DNA of 64,000 bases from Leptospira kanakyensis (GCF_004769235.1 NZ_RQFG01000005.1:558001-622000); one strand, 5' to 3'; shown: positions 16,737 to 26,384, counted from the stretch's first letter. Notes: generated by a model from the sequence alone, not told the origin. Made by a program: numbers and translations.

Positions 16737-18362
16737 GTGGTCGTAAAAAGAAACGATGTCATTATAATCGGAGCAGGAATCGCAGGTTTGGTAGCAGCAT
16801 ATGAATGCCTTAACCAAGGAAAATCTGTTTTAATTTTAGAAAGAGATACCGAGGAACATTTAGGTGGTCTCGCGAAACTATCATTTGGTGGTATGGCCCT
16901 TGTTGGCACCCCATTACAAAAACGTTTGGGAATCAAAGATACTCCCACAATTGCATTGGATGATTGGTTTTCTTTTGCAAACTTCGGTTCGGAGGATGTT
17001 TTTCCAAAACAATGGGCGGAACAATATGTCCATGAAAGTCTTGGACAAGTGTACCATTGGCTTGGAAGCCTTGATTTACATTTTTTTCCAGTGGTCAATT
17101 GGGTTGAAAGAGGAGAATATAAAAGAGGCAACTCAGTTCCTCGTTATCATGTTCTTTGGGGAACTGGCCACCGTTTGGTGGAACGTTTTGAAGAATTATT
17201 AAAGAAACATCGCCACAGTGCAAAACTAACTTATTTATTCGAACACAAAGTTACAGATTTAATCAAAGAAAACGGTAGGATTGTAGGTTGTATCGCCGAA
17301 CAAGAAAAAACGGGAAAGAAAGATCTAACGTTTTATGCAGATCATGTGATGGTAGCAACTGGTGGGATTACAGGATGCCTAAATAAGGTTCGTGAACACT
17401 GGCACAAACCTTGGGGTGAAGCACCAAAAGAAATGTTGAATGGATCTCACCCTTTTGCCGATGGTTTAGTTCACGATGCCGTAAAGAAACATGGCGGAAA
17501 CCTCACACATTTGGATAAAATGTGGAATTACGCTGCGGGCATTCCTAATCCAAAACCACAATTTGATGCTCACGGACTCAGCCTAATCCCTTGTAAGTCG
17601 GCCTTATGGCTCGACCATTTGGGTCGTCGGATTGGACCCGAGCCAATGATGACCGGTTTTGATACCAACGAACTCTGCCGCAGGATTTCTGGATTAGAAA
17701 AACCTTATACTTGGCAACTTCTGAATTGGAGGATTGCGGCCAAAGAACTTGCCGTTTCTGGTTCAGAACACAATCCGATGATCCGTGATCGCAAACTATT
17801 TATGTTCCTAAAAGAAATTTTGCTTGGTAACCACCGCCTTGTGCGACAGTTACAAAAAGAAAGTGATCATTTTCTCGTTGCAAACAACTTACGAGAATTA
17901 GCCGATAAAATGAATCATTTGAATGGGGATCATTCGATTGATTACGAAGTATTAAAACAAGAAGTCACTCAGTATGACGATGTGATTAAACGCGGCAAAG
18001 GGCAGTGGAATGAAGACCAATTGAGGCGAATCCAACATGCAAGGTCATGGCGATCCGATCGTGTTCGTACTTGTGCACCCAAACCCATTTTGGATCCAAG
18101 TGCAGGTCCCCTCATTGCGATCAAACTTAGACTGATCACACGAAAAAGTCTCGGAGGAATCCAAACAGACTTAGAAAGCAGAGTATTAGACAAGTTAGGT
18201 GTTCCAATAGAAGGTTTGTATGCCATAGGTGAGGCGGCGGGATTTGGCGGAGGTGGTGCTAGTGGATTTAAGTCTCTAGAAGGAACTTTTTTATCTGGTT
18301 GTATACTGACAGCAAGAGCAGCTGCAAAGTCGGTCAACAACGGTGTTTCATTTAAAGGATAA
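16737..18362 (+). CDS. FAD-dependent dehydrogenase (FAD_binding_2, ketosteroid-dehydrogenase-like)
   Basis: 541 residues. The N-terminus has the dinucleotide-binding GAGIAGLVAAYE motif (residues about 11-22) followed by ILERD, the second FAD-contact motif is VATGGITG (about 205), and the C-terminus has GLYAIGEAAGFGGGGASG, where the flavin is closed in. This is the family of fumarate-reductase/KstD-like flavoproteins and close to proteins annotated simply as 'FAD-binding dehydrogenase'. The substrate is unknown. GTG start with AAGGAGAAGGAGG just before it. Followed 22 bases later by a ThDP enzyme, so the two probably act in one pathway. Confidence 0.8.
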   Translation: MVVKRNDVIIIGAGIAGLVAAYECLNQGKSVLILERDTEEHLGGLAKLSFGGMALVGTPLQKRLGIKDTPTIALDDWFSFANFGSEDVFPKQWAEQYVHESLGQVYHWLGSLDLHFFPVVNWVERGEYKRGNSVPRYHVLWGTGHRLVERFEELLKKHRHSAKLTYLFEHKVTDLIKENGRIVGCIAEQEKTGKKDLTFYADHVMVATGGITGCLNKVREHWHKPWGEAPKEMLNGSHPFADGLVHDAVKKHGGNLTHLDKMWNYAAGIPNPKPQFDAHGLSLIPCKSALWLDHLGRRIGPEPMMTGFDTNELCRRISGLEKPYTWQLLNWRIAAKELAVSGSEHNPMIRDRKLFMFLKEILLGNHRLVRQLQKESDHFLVANNLRELADKMNHLNGDHSIDYEVLKQEVTQYDDVIKRGKGQWNEDQLRRIQHARSWRSDRVRTCAPKPILDPSAGPLIAIKLRLITRKSLGGIQTDLESRVLDKLGVPIEGLYAIGEAAGFGGGGASGFKSLEGTFLSGCILTARAAAKSVNNGVSFKG

Positions 18363-18384
18363 TCAAACAAAGGAGAATGATCGT

Positions 18385-20154
18385 ATGAAAAAAACAGGTG
18401 CTTGGTTAGTAAGATATGCTTTGGAACAAATTGGAGTTCGTTATACCTTTGGAATTCCTGGAGTACACAATACAGAAATTTATGATGAATTAAACAATTC
18501 CGATTTGATACATCCAATGCTCGTAACCCATGAAGGTTGTGGTGCGTTTATGGCCGATGCCATTAGCCGCACAAGTGATTCTATTGGAACAGTAGTGATT
18601 GTACCTGCCGCGGGAGTGACTCATGCTGCTAGCGGAATTGGGGAAGCGTTTTTGGATGGGATTCCAATGTTAGTGATTGCCGGTGGAGTAAGAAGTGATT
18701 CACAATTCAAATACCAATTACATGATATGGATCAACATACATTAGTAAAACCCATTACTAAAAAAACATTCAAAGTAAAATCACAAGAGGAAGTCGTAGA
18801 AACTCTTTACGAAGCGTACCAAACAGCTGTGAGTGGAGAACCTGGGCCAGTATTTGTAGAAATTCCTGTGAACATCCAACTTTATACGGGAACAGTTGAA
18901 AACCTTCCCAGTTATCTTGACTATTGTAAAAAACAAACAATCTCAAATATAACTTTATCATTCTCTGATGATAGTCTTGATGAAGCTGTCGAGTTATTAT
19001 CAAAAGCAAAGTCACCAGGTTTGTTTTTAGGATGGGGTGCCGTTGATGCAGCAGATTCAAGCGTTGCCATTGCGGAACTACTTGGTGCACCAGTGGCCAC
19101 AACTTTACAAGGACTCAGTTCATTTCCAGGTAACCATCCTTTGCATTGCGGAATGAGTTTTGGGCCGGCAGCAGTTCCCGCAGCAACCAAAGCATTTTCT
19201 GAATGTGATTGTTTACTCGCAGTAGGAACTCGTTTTGCAGAAATTGCCACTGGTAGTTTTGGAGTGACTGTGCCAAAAAATCTAATTCATATCGACATCA
19301 ATCCGGATGTCTTTCACACAAATTACCCGGCAAAAGTAAACATTCAAGGCGACGCCAAAATCATTTTGCCTGAACTGGTAAAAAGACTACAAAATAAGTT
19401 ACAACTAACAAAAGAAAGTCGGGAAGATCGAATCCAGGTGCTCACAGCAGAAATTCAGAAAAACAAACAAAACTATATGGAGGAATGGTTCCAACATAAT
19501 AGTAACGATAGAGTGAATCCGGCAAAATTCTTTAGTGCTTTACGTTCCACTTTACCTGATGATGGTTTTGTTGTGGTAGATGATGGCAATCATACATTTC
19601 TCACTGCGGAGCTAATGCCGATCCACAAACCAAGACATATGATCTCCCCCACTGATTTTAATTGTATGGGTTATGCAGTTCCTGCTACCATTGCCACTAA
19701 ACTTGCAAATCCCGATAAAGCCGTTGTTGGGATCATTGGTGACGGGGCATTTCTGATGACTTGTATGGAGTTGGTTACCGCTAGTAGAAACCAGATTGGT
19801 GCAGTTTTTGCTGTTTTTAATGATGGTGAACTATCTCAAATTTCACAGGCCCAACAAGTTCCCTACAATCGTAAAACTTGTACTGTACTCGGAACCACAA
19901 GGTTTGAAGGAATTGCTCTGGCTACCGGAGCAGAATATCTTAAAATTCAAACCAACGATGATATTAAACAAAAGTTAGATGAAGCTTGGAGTCTAACAAA
20001 AGAAGGCCGTCCTGTTATTTTGGATGTCCATATCGACTACAGTAAAAAAACCCGTTTCACCCAAGGGATTGTTGGAACCAATTTGAAACGTTTGCCATTC
20101 GCAGCCAAAGTCAGAATGATTGGTCGTGCTTTAGTACGAAGAGTCACTGGATAG
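18385..20154 (+). CDS. Thiamine-diphosphate-dependent enzyme (acetolactate synthase-like)
   Basis: 589 residues with the three-domain layout of the POX/ALS/benzoylformate decarboxylase family. The N-terminal PYR domain has GVHNTEIYDELNN and the catalytic Glu in THEGCGAFMADA (about 50). The central domain (about 190-330) binds nucleotide or is vestigial. The PP domain has GDGAFLMTCMELVTASRN with NDGE, the ThDP/Mg motif (GDG-X25-30-N), near residue 453. The reaction cannot be named from sequence; decarboxylation or carboligation of a 2-oxo acid is likely. ATG 18385 chosen after AAAGGAG; an in-frame start at 18343 lies inside the upstream gene. Confidence 0.85.
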   Translation: MKKTGAWLVRYALEQIGVRYTFGIPGVHNTEIYDELNNSDLIHPMLVTHEGCGAFMADAISRTSDSIGTVVIVPAAGVTHAASGIGEAFLDGIPMLVIAGGVRSDSQFKYQLHDMDQHTLVKPITKKTFKVKSQEEVVETLYEAYQTAVSGEPGPVFVEIPVNIQLYTGTVENLPSYLDYCKKQTISNITLSFSDDSLDEAVELLSKAKSPGLFLGWGAVDAADSSVAIAELLGAPVATTLQGLSSFPGNHPLHCGMSFGPAAVPAATKAFSECDCLLAVGTRFAEIATGSFGVTVPKNLIHIDINPDVFHTNYPAKVNIQGDAKIILPELVKRLQNKLQLTKESREDRIQVLTAEIQKNKQNYMEEWFQHNSNDRVNPAKFFSALRSTLPDDGFVVVDDGNHTFLTAELMPIHKPRHMISPTDFNCMGYAVPATIATKLANPDKAVVGIIGDGAFLMTCMELVTASRNQIGAVFAVFNDGELSQISQAQQVPYNRKTCTVLGTTRFEGIALATGAEYLKIQTNDDIKQKLDEAWSLTKEGRPVILDVHIDYSKKTRFTQGIVGTNLKRLPFAAKVRMIGRALVRRVTG

Positions 20155-20172
20155 ATTCGGGGTTATTTTATT

Positions 20173-21108
20173 TTGCGTATCTTACTTGCTCCCATGGAAG
20201 GACTTCTTGACTACCGACTGCGTGACACTCTCACACAAGTTGGTGGTTTTGATGAATGTGTTAGTGAATTCATTCGAGTGAATGACACTCTCCTTCCATC
20301 ACATAGGTTCTATCGTTATGTTCCAGAACTATATGAAAATTCTAGGACTAAATCGGGAGTTCCTGTCAAAGTACAATTGTTAGGTTCTGACATCAATTGT
20401 ATGGCAGAGAATGCAAGTAAGGTAGCTTCTCTCGGCGCCTACGGAATTGATATTAATTTTGGATGCCCTGCTCCCACTGTGAATCGAAACCGAGGTGGGG
20501 CCGCACTTCTCAAAGAACCGGACCAGATGTTTGCCATCGTAAAGGCCATCAGAAAAGCAGTTCCTTTAGAGATTCCAGTGACAGCAAAAATGAGACTAGG
20601 TTACGATTCCACCGAACAGGCGATTGTTTGTGCAAAAGCTTTAGAAGAAGGTGGGGCGGAAGAAATTGTTGTCCATGCTCGGACAAAAACCGATGGATAC
20701 AAACCTCCTGCCTATTGGGACTGGATCCATAAAATTGGATCTACAGTAAAGGTTCCCTTAGTCGCCAATGGTGAGATTTGGACTGCAGAAGACGCAAGCC
20801 GGTGTAAAGAAATCTCTGGCTGCAAAGACATTATGATTGGTCGGGGAGCCGTAGCCAACCCTACCCTCGCTTTAATGATCCGAGGCGAAAGAAAAGAAAA
20901 TCTTTCTTGGGATGAAATCAAAAGAATTTTATATCGGTATTGGCAAAGTTTAGAATCAGACATGGAAGTAAAAAGTCGTGCCGGCAGGATCAAACAATGG
21001 TTACACTATCTTTCTCGCCAGTATCCAGAAGCCGAAAAAGACTTTGAGATGGTAAAACGATTTACAAACAGAATCGATTTTGAAAAGTATTTGGAATCTT
21101 CTGTATAA
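20173..21108 (+). CDS. dus: tRNA-dihydrouridine synthase (DusC-like)
   Basis: 311 residues, TIM-barrel flavoenzyme that reduces uridines in tRNA D-loops using NADPH. Seen: LLAPMEG at the N-terminus, the catalytic Cys in DINFGCPAPTVNRNRGGAALL (shown as NFGCPAPTVNRNRGGAAL), KMRLGY, and the HARTKTDGY and IMIGRGAVANP motifs. DusC-type because of the short N-terminus and SEFIRVND. The start is TTG 20173 with no clear Shine-Dalgarno, 18 bases after the ThDP gene, so expression is probably coupled to it. Confidence 0.9.
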   Translation: MRILLAPMEGLLDYRLRDTLTQVGGFDECVSEFIRVNDTLLPSHRFYRYVPELYENSRTKSGVPVKVQLLGSDINCMAENASKVASLGAYGIDINFGCPAPTVNRNRGGAALLKEPDQMFAIVKAIRKAVPLEIPVTAKMRLGYDSTEQAIVCAKALEEGGAEEIVVHARTKTDGYKPPAYWDWIHKIGSTVKVPLVANGEIWTAEDASRCKEISGCKDIMIGRGAVANPTLALMIRGERKENLSWDEIKRILYRYWQSLESDMEVKSRAGRIKQWLHYLSRQYPEAEKDFEMVKRFTNRIDFEKYLESSV

Positions 21109-21178
21109 CCTGCGTAAAGTTTCCTATTCGCTCAAACAACAACAGGTATGAAGATTAACTCCAAATATTCCAATTTAT

Positions 21179-21421
21179 TTATGGTAATGCCTCAAAGGTG
21201 ATCGTGGAACATTTAGTCGTTGGGTAAGATGTTGAATTCGGCTTATCACAAGCAGAATCATACCCTGAACTCCGAAACAGTGTCTCAAACCAAATCACAA
21301 AAAAACCTTCGGCATTGCTCCGGCTTTTTTTCTCAGGGTCTACACACGATACAAAACTTAAAACAAACAGCAGTAATATCATCCATTGTTTCCTATTACT
21401 TACCCCTTCTGATTGCTTCAT
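21179..21421 (-). CDS. Small lipoprotein
   Basis: 80 residues from ATG 21421. After a basic start comes a hydrophobic run and lipobox (LLFVLSFVSC), then a short hydrophilic mature part of about 53 residues with two further Cys. It overlaps the 3' end of the damaged gene at 21396-21635 by 26 bases on the same strand, so the two were once a translationally coupled pair. Another in-frame ATG 13 codons later lies directly before the hydrophobic run. The family is unknown, and the short mature part may mean that it too is truncated. Confidence 0.5.
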   Translation of the reverse strand: MKQSEGVSNRKQWMILLLFVLSFVSCVDPEKKSRSNAEGFFVIWFETLFRSSGYDSACDKPNSTSYPTTKCSTITFEALP

Positions 21422-21635
21422 CAATGGCCGCTTTGCGAAGGGAAACCAACCATTGCAAATTTGTCTCGATGATTTGTTTTTCCGATTCTGGTAAACCCAC
21501 AAAATAGTCCTTCAAATACGAATAGGCAAAAACTCCAAGGAAAGAATTACCACGCAAATGAGACAATTGCAAGGCAGATAGTTGTTCGAATAAAATTTCA
21601 TCATCAAAGAGTATGACGCCGGTTATTTTATGAAT
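21396..21635 (-). pseudogene. 5'-damaged gene upstream of the small lipoprotein
   Basis: The minus-strand frame is open for 79 codons and reads like real protein (LFEQLSALQLSHLRGNSF, then VSLRKAAIDEAIRRGK at the end) but is closed upstream by TGA at 21636-21638 and has no good start. A possible beginning lies in another frame at ATG 21667 (MRKISLTFFFEFIK) just before a six-T run, so one indel would join the two parts. I see no family match. The evidence for decay is the lost start and the coupled lipoprotein downstream. Confidence 0.45.
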
Positions 21636-21766
21636 TCAAAAAAGAAAGTCAATGAGATTTTTCGCATATCAAGAATTATACGTAATTGCCGAAAAATCTT
21701 CACAAAAGAATAAAAAAAGATGACATTAGTTCCGAAACCCTTTAAAAATATTTCTAACAGCGGTAT

Positions 21767-22378
21767 ATGAAGTTCAAGACCATGAAAAATAAATCCAAAA
21801 ACATTCTTAAAATATTTTTTGTCCTTTTACTAACTAGTAACTGCACAGTTGATATCAGACAAGTTCCTGAGCCAAGAACTGTTATCTATTCCCCATTTTT
21901 TTTGACACAAAACAACTTATACGTTGGTAAATTGGAAGTTTATACTTCTGACTCAATCGAATATACAACTGCATGGAGGCATATCTTCAAATCTTTTCTA
22001 TTAAACAATCGAATCAGCAAAAATGTAAAAGATTTAAATGGAGAAAAACAAATTAATAAAGATGACTATATTCTAGACATTGAAATCTATCCAGTACTGA
22101 ATGATAAATTTAACTATTGGTGGACTTGGCCTGCTATTTATCCAATGCCAGGTTACTGGCCTGTTCAAATGAGAACCTACAATTATGAAACCATCATTAA
22201 ATACAAAATTATTAAAAATCAATCCATTATACATGAAAGCGAAATAAAAGAAACGGAAGAGAAAACGATCACCATGTATGGTTTCTACAGGACTTCCGAG
22301 ATCGAAAAAATGATCGAAATTGTAAATCTAAAGGCATTAGATAAATGTTCAAAAGAAATTTCATTAAAAGTTCAATAA
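21767..22378 (+). CDS. Lipoprotein of unknown function
   Basis: 203 residues with a type II signal: basic start, hydrophobic core and lipobox LLLTSNC, giving a mature lipid-anchored protein of about 175 residues. The mature part is rich in Tyr, Ile and Lys and has an aromatic stretch (YWWTWPAIYPMPGYWP, about 120-135). Two start codons are possible (21767, 21782); the second gives a more usual signal peptide. I do not recognise a family. The base composition is more AT-rich than the neighbouring metabolic genes. Confidence 0.7.
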   Translation: MKFKTMKNKSKNILKIFFVLLLTSNCTVDIRQVPEPRTVIYSPFFLTQNNLYVGKLEVYTSDSIEYTTAWRHIFKSFLLNNRISKNVKDLNGEKQINKDDYILDIEIYPVLNDKFNYWWTWPAIYPMPGYWPVQMRTYNYETIIKYKIIKNQSIIHESEIKETEEKTITMYGFYRTSEIEKMIEIVNLKALDKCSKEISLKVQ

Positions 22379-22519
22379 CTTTAGCACGATTCATATTTGC
22401 TTTAAATTGTTCAATCAGTGAAAAATTCACAGTATCAGATTTTTTTTAAATTCATTATAGATAAAAGAAAAACAAGTTTTTAAATATCTATTTCAGCACT
22501 TAATAAAAAACTTCGCATA

Positions 22520-22670
22520 ACATCGGGGAAACGCTTCTCTTCGGCACTTACGGCCTCCTTTGGCCTGTAACACATAGGCTTTCTGTCACTCGTTTGCATA
22601 CGCAAGCGTCGTTCCAGTCCCTAACATCCCGTTGGGATTTAGCTTGCGCTCTTACCCGACCGATCACTTT
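22520..22670. repeat. GC-rich structured intergenic element 1
   Basis: The 330-base gap 22379-22710 has no gene. Its central 150 bases are markedly GC-richer than the surroundings and contain hairpins: ATCCC-GTT-GGGAT (perfect, 5 bp), CGTTTGC-ATAC-GCAAGCG (7 bp with one G-U) and GGCC-TCCTTT-GGCC. Such islands between genes suggest a dispersed repeat or structured RNA. Copy number cannot be judged here. Confidence 0.45.
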
Positions 22671-22710
22671 TTTTCCTTTCAAAACAAACAAACTTTTCTA
22701 AGTTAACTTT

Positions 22711-23199
22711 ATGTTCGAATCGTTTTCCAACTCCGAAATTCTTTCTGGGATGATCACCCCAGCTGTCCTTGTTTCTGCCTGTGCCAGTTTGATTTTTTCC
22801 ACAGCCAACAGGCTTGGACGAATTTTTGACCGAGTGAATCTTTTAAAATCGGAAGTGGAATTACTACTCGAAGGCAAACGAGGTTTTCAAAAGGAACGAA
22901 TGGTTTACATGCGCCAACAATTATCGGTTCAGAAAAAACGCGCAGTCCTCATCCAACGTTCCATGGCTTTTTTATATTTGGCAACTTCTCTCTTTGTGAT
23001 TTCAAGTCTGACACTTGCCATCACTCTTGCCTTCGCCAAAGGTTTTGCCTGGATCCCCACAGTTGTAGCAATCACCGGTGGAGTTTGTTTGTTTTTAGCA
23101 AGTGCCCTTTTATTTTACGAAAGCAGATACAACCTAACATTCATTAATCGTCAAATTGAATTTACAGAGTTTTTAGAAATGGAAGTGCGAGAGAAATAA
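22711..23199 (+). CDS. DUF2721 membrane protein
   Basis: 162 residues. One hydrophobic segment near residues 13-31 (MITPAVLVSACASLIFSTA) is followed by the DUF2721 signature NRLGRIFDRVNLL, a charged helix, and two closely spaced membrane helices (about 88-108 and 112-132). Members are small inner-membrane proteins of unknown function found in many Gram-negatives. It stands alone between two structured intergenic elements, so no operon partner suggests a role. Confidence 0.75.
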   Translation: MFESFSNSEILSGMITPAVLVSACASLIFSTANRLGRIFDRVNLLKSEVELLLEGKRGFQKERMVYMRQQLSVQKKRAVLIQRSMAFLYLATSLFVISSLTLAITLAFAKGFAWIPTVVAITGGVCLFLASALLFYESRYNLTFINRQIEFTEFLEMEVREK

Positions 23200-23323
23200 A
23201 AGCTAGAAAATCATTACCCGTAAACAATGCCCAAACGGAATTTTTGATTTTCCTTTTTTAGCGCCTCGAATTCGTTAGTTGACAAACACTCATTCTAACA
23301 CCGACCGCGTCATCCGCTCCAAT

Positions 23324-23340
23324 CTTTCGCAGAGCGAAAG
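23324..23340. repeat. Perfect hairpin CTTTCGC-AGA-GCGAAAG
   Basis: Seven perfect base pairs with a three-base loop, no T run on either side, so not a standard terminator. It lies in a Ser/Pro-less, CCGC-repeat context (CCGCGTCATCCGC, TTCCGCTACTACCGC) that resembles a repeat-unit boundary. Confidence 0.5.
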
Positions 23341-23439
23341 GATTTCCGCTACTACCGCTGGCGCAGGGATATTATTTTGAATCTGTAATCAATGATCACA
23401 AACTAAGATCATTTCTGATTTTTTGTGAATTCTCGGTTT

Positions 23440-23550
23440 CCGCACCAGGGATCCGAAGGGCTTGGTCCGAGAAGGCGCTAAGCCTTACGAGGACGGGAGC
23501 GAACGCGCACTCCGGAGAGAGCCCGCCCGGGTGCCCTAAAGCGCCAACTA
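23440..23550. repeat. GC-rich structured intergenic element 2
   Basis: A roughly 110-base GC-rich block in an AT-rich genome. It has outer arms GGCGCT (about 23474) and AGCGCC (about 23540), the palindromes CTCCGGAG and CCCGGG, and nested short dyads. Its composition and position match dispersed intergenic elements reported as common in Leptospira genomes, from my memory of such sequences; I cannot confirm copy number. Confidence 0.45.
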
Positions 23551-23794
23551 TGAACTTTTTAAAAAGAAAAACGGGGATTTTAGGAAAGGACATGCGGAAA
23601 ACGGCGGGGCGTGATATAGGAGAGGCATTGGGTGGCGGGTCTAGTTCCCCACCCTCAAATCGGGCGGGGAAATTGTACCCACGCACCCACCCCAGGCGCC
23701 CCCATTTTGTAACAAATCTGACAAAAAAAAACGATTTTCCTGTCACCTTGGCTTTCTAGAACGGTAAGTAAAAATTAGATTCGGAAATTCCTTC

Positions 23795-25105
23795 ATGAGA
23801 GAAATCAAAACTGTCACGATTTTAGGTGCCAACGGAGCCATGGGTTCTGGAAGTGCGGGCGTCATTGCTGCCTTCGGTGGTGCTAAAGTCCATATGCTCG
23901 CTAGAGATGTTGAAAAAGCAAAACAGGGTATCGAAGCCGCTGTCGCATCCGTCAAAACGGATACAATCCGCGCAAGAATGATCCCTGGTTCCTACGATGC
24001 GGATCTGGAAAAAGCTGTCGCAGAGTCAGATTGGGTATTCGAACTCGTGGCGGAAAGTTACGAAGTCAAAGAACCGATCAATACTCGTATTGCTAAGGCT
24101 CGCCGTCCGGGAACCATCGTTTCCACTGTGTCCTCTGGACTTTCCATCGGTCGTTTGGCAAAAGCTTACGATGAAGATGGTCAAAAACATTACTACGGAA
24201 CACATTTTTTTAACCCTCCTTATAAAATGATCCTTTGTGAACTCGTAACTCACTCAGGAAATGACAAAAAAGTCACACAAGCGTTAGGTGAATACCTAGA
24301 TAAAGTTTTAGGTCGTGCCGTTGTTTACACAAATGACACTCCTGCTTTCGCTGGAAACCGCATTGGATTTCAGTTGATGAACGAAGTGGCTCACTTTGCA
24401 GAGAAGTATGCTGACAAAGGTGGAATCGCTCTCCTCGACGAAATCATGTCCGGTTACACTGGTCGTGCCATGGGCCCACTTGCTACTGCTGACTTCGTAG
24501 GACTTGATGTTCACAAAGCCATCGTAGACAATATCTACGACAATACAAAAGACGAAGCTCACGAAACATTCAAACTTCCTGGTTACTTCCAAAAGTTAAT
24601 CGATGCTGGTAAACTCGGTATGAAATCTGGTGGTGGTCTCACAAAAGTTGTGAAACACGCTGACGGAAAACGTGAGAAGTTTGTTTACAATATCAAAACT
24701 GGTGAGTACGATCCGTATCCAAAATTTGATATTCCTTTTATCAAAGAAGCTCGCCAAAAAATCAAAGATTCGGACTACAAAGGTGCGATGGAAGTTGTAA
24801 AAAAAGCAAGTGGCGTTGAAGCTGACATCGCTCGTTACTTCATTTCACGTTATATCAGTTACTCGCTCTCTCTCGTGGGAGAAGTAGTGGATACAAAAGA
24901 AAACACTGATGGCGCTATGGGTTTCGGTTTTAACTGGGTTCCTGCTTCTGCTTTCGTTGATTTCCTTGGTGGACCAAAAGAAACAATTAAGTTGATGGAG
25001 CAGTCTAAAATACCAGTTCCAAAACTTTTAAAAGATGCAAAAGAAGGCAAAAAGTTCTACGAACTTGGCGACAAACTTGACGCAAGGTCTCTCTTCAAAG
25101 GTTAA
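23795..25105 (+). CDS. 3-hydroxyacyl-CoA dehydrogenase
   Basis: 436 residues. Oxidises L-3-hydroxyacyl-CoA with NAD+ in fatty-acid beta-oxidation. Seen: the N-terminal NAD-binding loop [13 protein letters not shown] (a variant of GxGxMG), [21 protein letters not shown], the catalytic-His motif HFFNPPYKM (about 131) and [20 protein letters not shown] (about 182). The C-terminal domain follows. Unlike FadB there is no crotonase domain, so hydratase activity must come from elsewhere. A thiolase follows after 13 bases, making a two-step beta-oxidation operon. Codon use looks optimised, suggesting strong expression. Confidence 0.9.
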   Translation: MREIKTVTILGANGAMGSGSAGVIAAFGGAKVHMLARDVEKAKQGIEAAVASVKTDTIRARMIPGSYDADLEKAVAESDWVFELVAESYEVKEPINTRIAKARRPGTIVSTVSSGLSIGRLAKAYDEDGQKHYYGTHFFNPPYKMILCELVTHSGNDKKVTQALGEYLDKVLGRAVVYTNDTPAFAGNRIGFQLMNEVAHFAEKYADKGGIALLDEIMSGYTGRAMGPLATADFVGLDVHKAIVDNIYDNTKDEAHETFKLPGYFQKLIDAGKLGMKSGGGLTKVVKHADGKREKFVYNIKTGEYDPYPKFDIPFIKEARQKIKDSDYKGAMEVVKKASGVEADIARYFISRYISYSLSLVGEVVDTKENTDGAMGFGFNWVPASAFVDFLGGPKETIKLMEQSKIPVPKLLKDAKEGKKFYELGDKLDARSLFKG

Positions 25106-25118
25106 TTAGGAGTATCAT

Positions 25119-26384
25119 ATGAGTGAAAAAGTATTCGTATTAGGCGGAGAACAAACCGACTTCCAAAGAAACTGGACAAAAGAAGGAAAAACCTTCATGT
25201 CCATGATGCGTGAAGTATTAGATGATGCTCTTGAAAAAGTAGGCATCAGTTATGATGAAATCAAACGATTGAACAAAGAAAACCGTGTGGCTGTGTTTGT
25301 TGGTAACTTCGATGCAGAACAGTATGCCAACCAAGGACACTTGGGTGCTTTTCTTACAGAAGTAAACCCAGCTCTTTACGGCGTTCCTGGTGCTCGTTAC
25401 GAAGCAGCTTGTGCTTCTGGTTCTGTTGCCCTTGATGCTGCTATCACACATATCCGTGCGGAAGATTACGATCTAGCGATTGTTCTTGGTGTGGAAGTGA
25501 TGAAAACTGTATCTTCTTCTGTAGGTGGTGACTTTCTTGGAACTGCTGCTTACTACGATAAAGAAGCGAAGGGAGTTCAATTCCCTTTCCCTAAACTTTT
25601 CGGAAAACTAGCAGACGTGATCCTTGAACGTTATGAACTAAAAGAAGAACGTTTTATGGATGCTCTTGCAGAAATTTCTCGTATCAACTACGCTAACGCA
25701 AAACGTAACCCGAAAGCACAAACTCGTACATGGTTCATGAACAAAGAACATGCGATGGCTCGCGGTGGAGACAACAATATGGCTGTGGGGGGTAGACTTT
25801 GTATCACTGACTGTTCCCAAGTAACAGATGGTGCTGCTGTGACCATCCTTGCATCCAAAGATTATACAAAAGAATACGCTAAAAAAACTGGCCGCAAAGT
25901 AGATGACATCCCTCGTGTAAAAGGTTGGGGTCACCGCGTAGCACCAATTACATTTGAAGCAAAAAAACAAGAATCCGTTGGGGACAAATACATCCTTCCA
26001 TGGACTCGCCAAACTGTAAAAGATGCTTACAAACGTGCTGACTTAGATGTAAAAAACATTGATGTGTTCGAAACACATGACTGTTTCACTTCTTCTGAAT
26101 ACGCTGCGATTTCTGCATTTGGAATCTCAGAACCAGGAAAAGAACACATCGCGATCGAAGAAGGAACCATTGACTTTGGTGGTAAAAAACCAATCAATCC
26201 ATCTGGTGGACTCATTGGTGTGGGTCACCCCGTTGGTGCATCCGGCGTACGTATGATGCTCGACCTCTACAAACAAGTCACAAACACTGCTGGCGATTAT
26301 CAAGTAAAAGGTGCTAAAAATGGCCTTATGCTCAACATCGGTGGATCTGCGACTACGAACTTCGTGTTCATCTTAGGTAAGTAG
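25119..26384 (+). CDS. Thiolase (SCP2-type acetyl-CoA acyltransferase)
   Basis: 421 residues. The nucleophilic Cys lies in [13 protein letters not shown] (about residue 92), the His-loop reads ETHDCFT and the C-terminal active-site loop [13 protein letters not shown]. In place of the CxG motif of classic thiolases it ends with NIGGSATT, as in SCP2/SCP-x thiolases and related lipid-transfer-type enzymes. It should cleave 3-oxoacyl-CoA after the dehydrogenase encoded just upstream. AGGAG ribosome-binding site present. Chain-length specificity cannot be read from sequence. Confidence 0.88.
   Translation: MSEKVFVLGGEQTDFQRNWTKEGKTFMSMMREVLDDALEKVGISYDEIKRLNKENRVAVFVGNFDAEQYANQGHLGAFLTEVNPALYGVPGARYEAACASGSVALDAAITHIRAEDYDLAIVLGVEVMKTVSSSVGGDFLGTAAYYDKEAKGVQFPFPKLFGKLADVILERYELKEERFMDALAEISRINYANAKRNPKAQTRTWFMNKEHAMARGGDNNMAVGGRLCITDCSQVTDGAAVTILASKDYTKEYAKKTGRKVDDIPRVKGWGHRVAPITFEAKKQESVGDKYILPWTRQTVKDAYKRADLDVKNIDVFETHDCFTSSEYAAISAFGISEPGKEHIAIEEGTIDFGGKKPINPSGGLIGVGHPVGASGVRMMLDLYKQVTNTAGDYQVKGAKNGLMLNIGGSATTNFVFILGK

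Larger units (their letters stand above)
23200..23794. other. Long intergenic region with structured elements
   Basis: About 590 bases with no credible gene; the open frames of 69-116 codons seen here follow the GC-rich repeat and have unnatural composition. It contains a 7-bp hairpin (23324-23340), the GC-rich block 23440-23550, and a moderately GC-rich tail up to about 23705. The last 90 bases before 23795 should carry the promoter of the beta-oxidation genes, but no clear -35/-10 pair stands out. Confidence 0.5.

Noticed and set aside
23396..23746. Minus-strand open frame of 116 codons across the GC-rich element
   Set aside because: Composition follows the structured repeat (Pro/Gly/Arg-rich), no ribosome-binding site and no similarity to known folds.
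23550..23759. Plus-strand open frame of 69 codons after element 2
   Set aside because: Same argument: biased by GC-rich repeat and no start signal.
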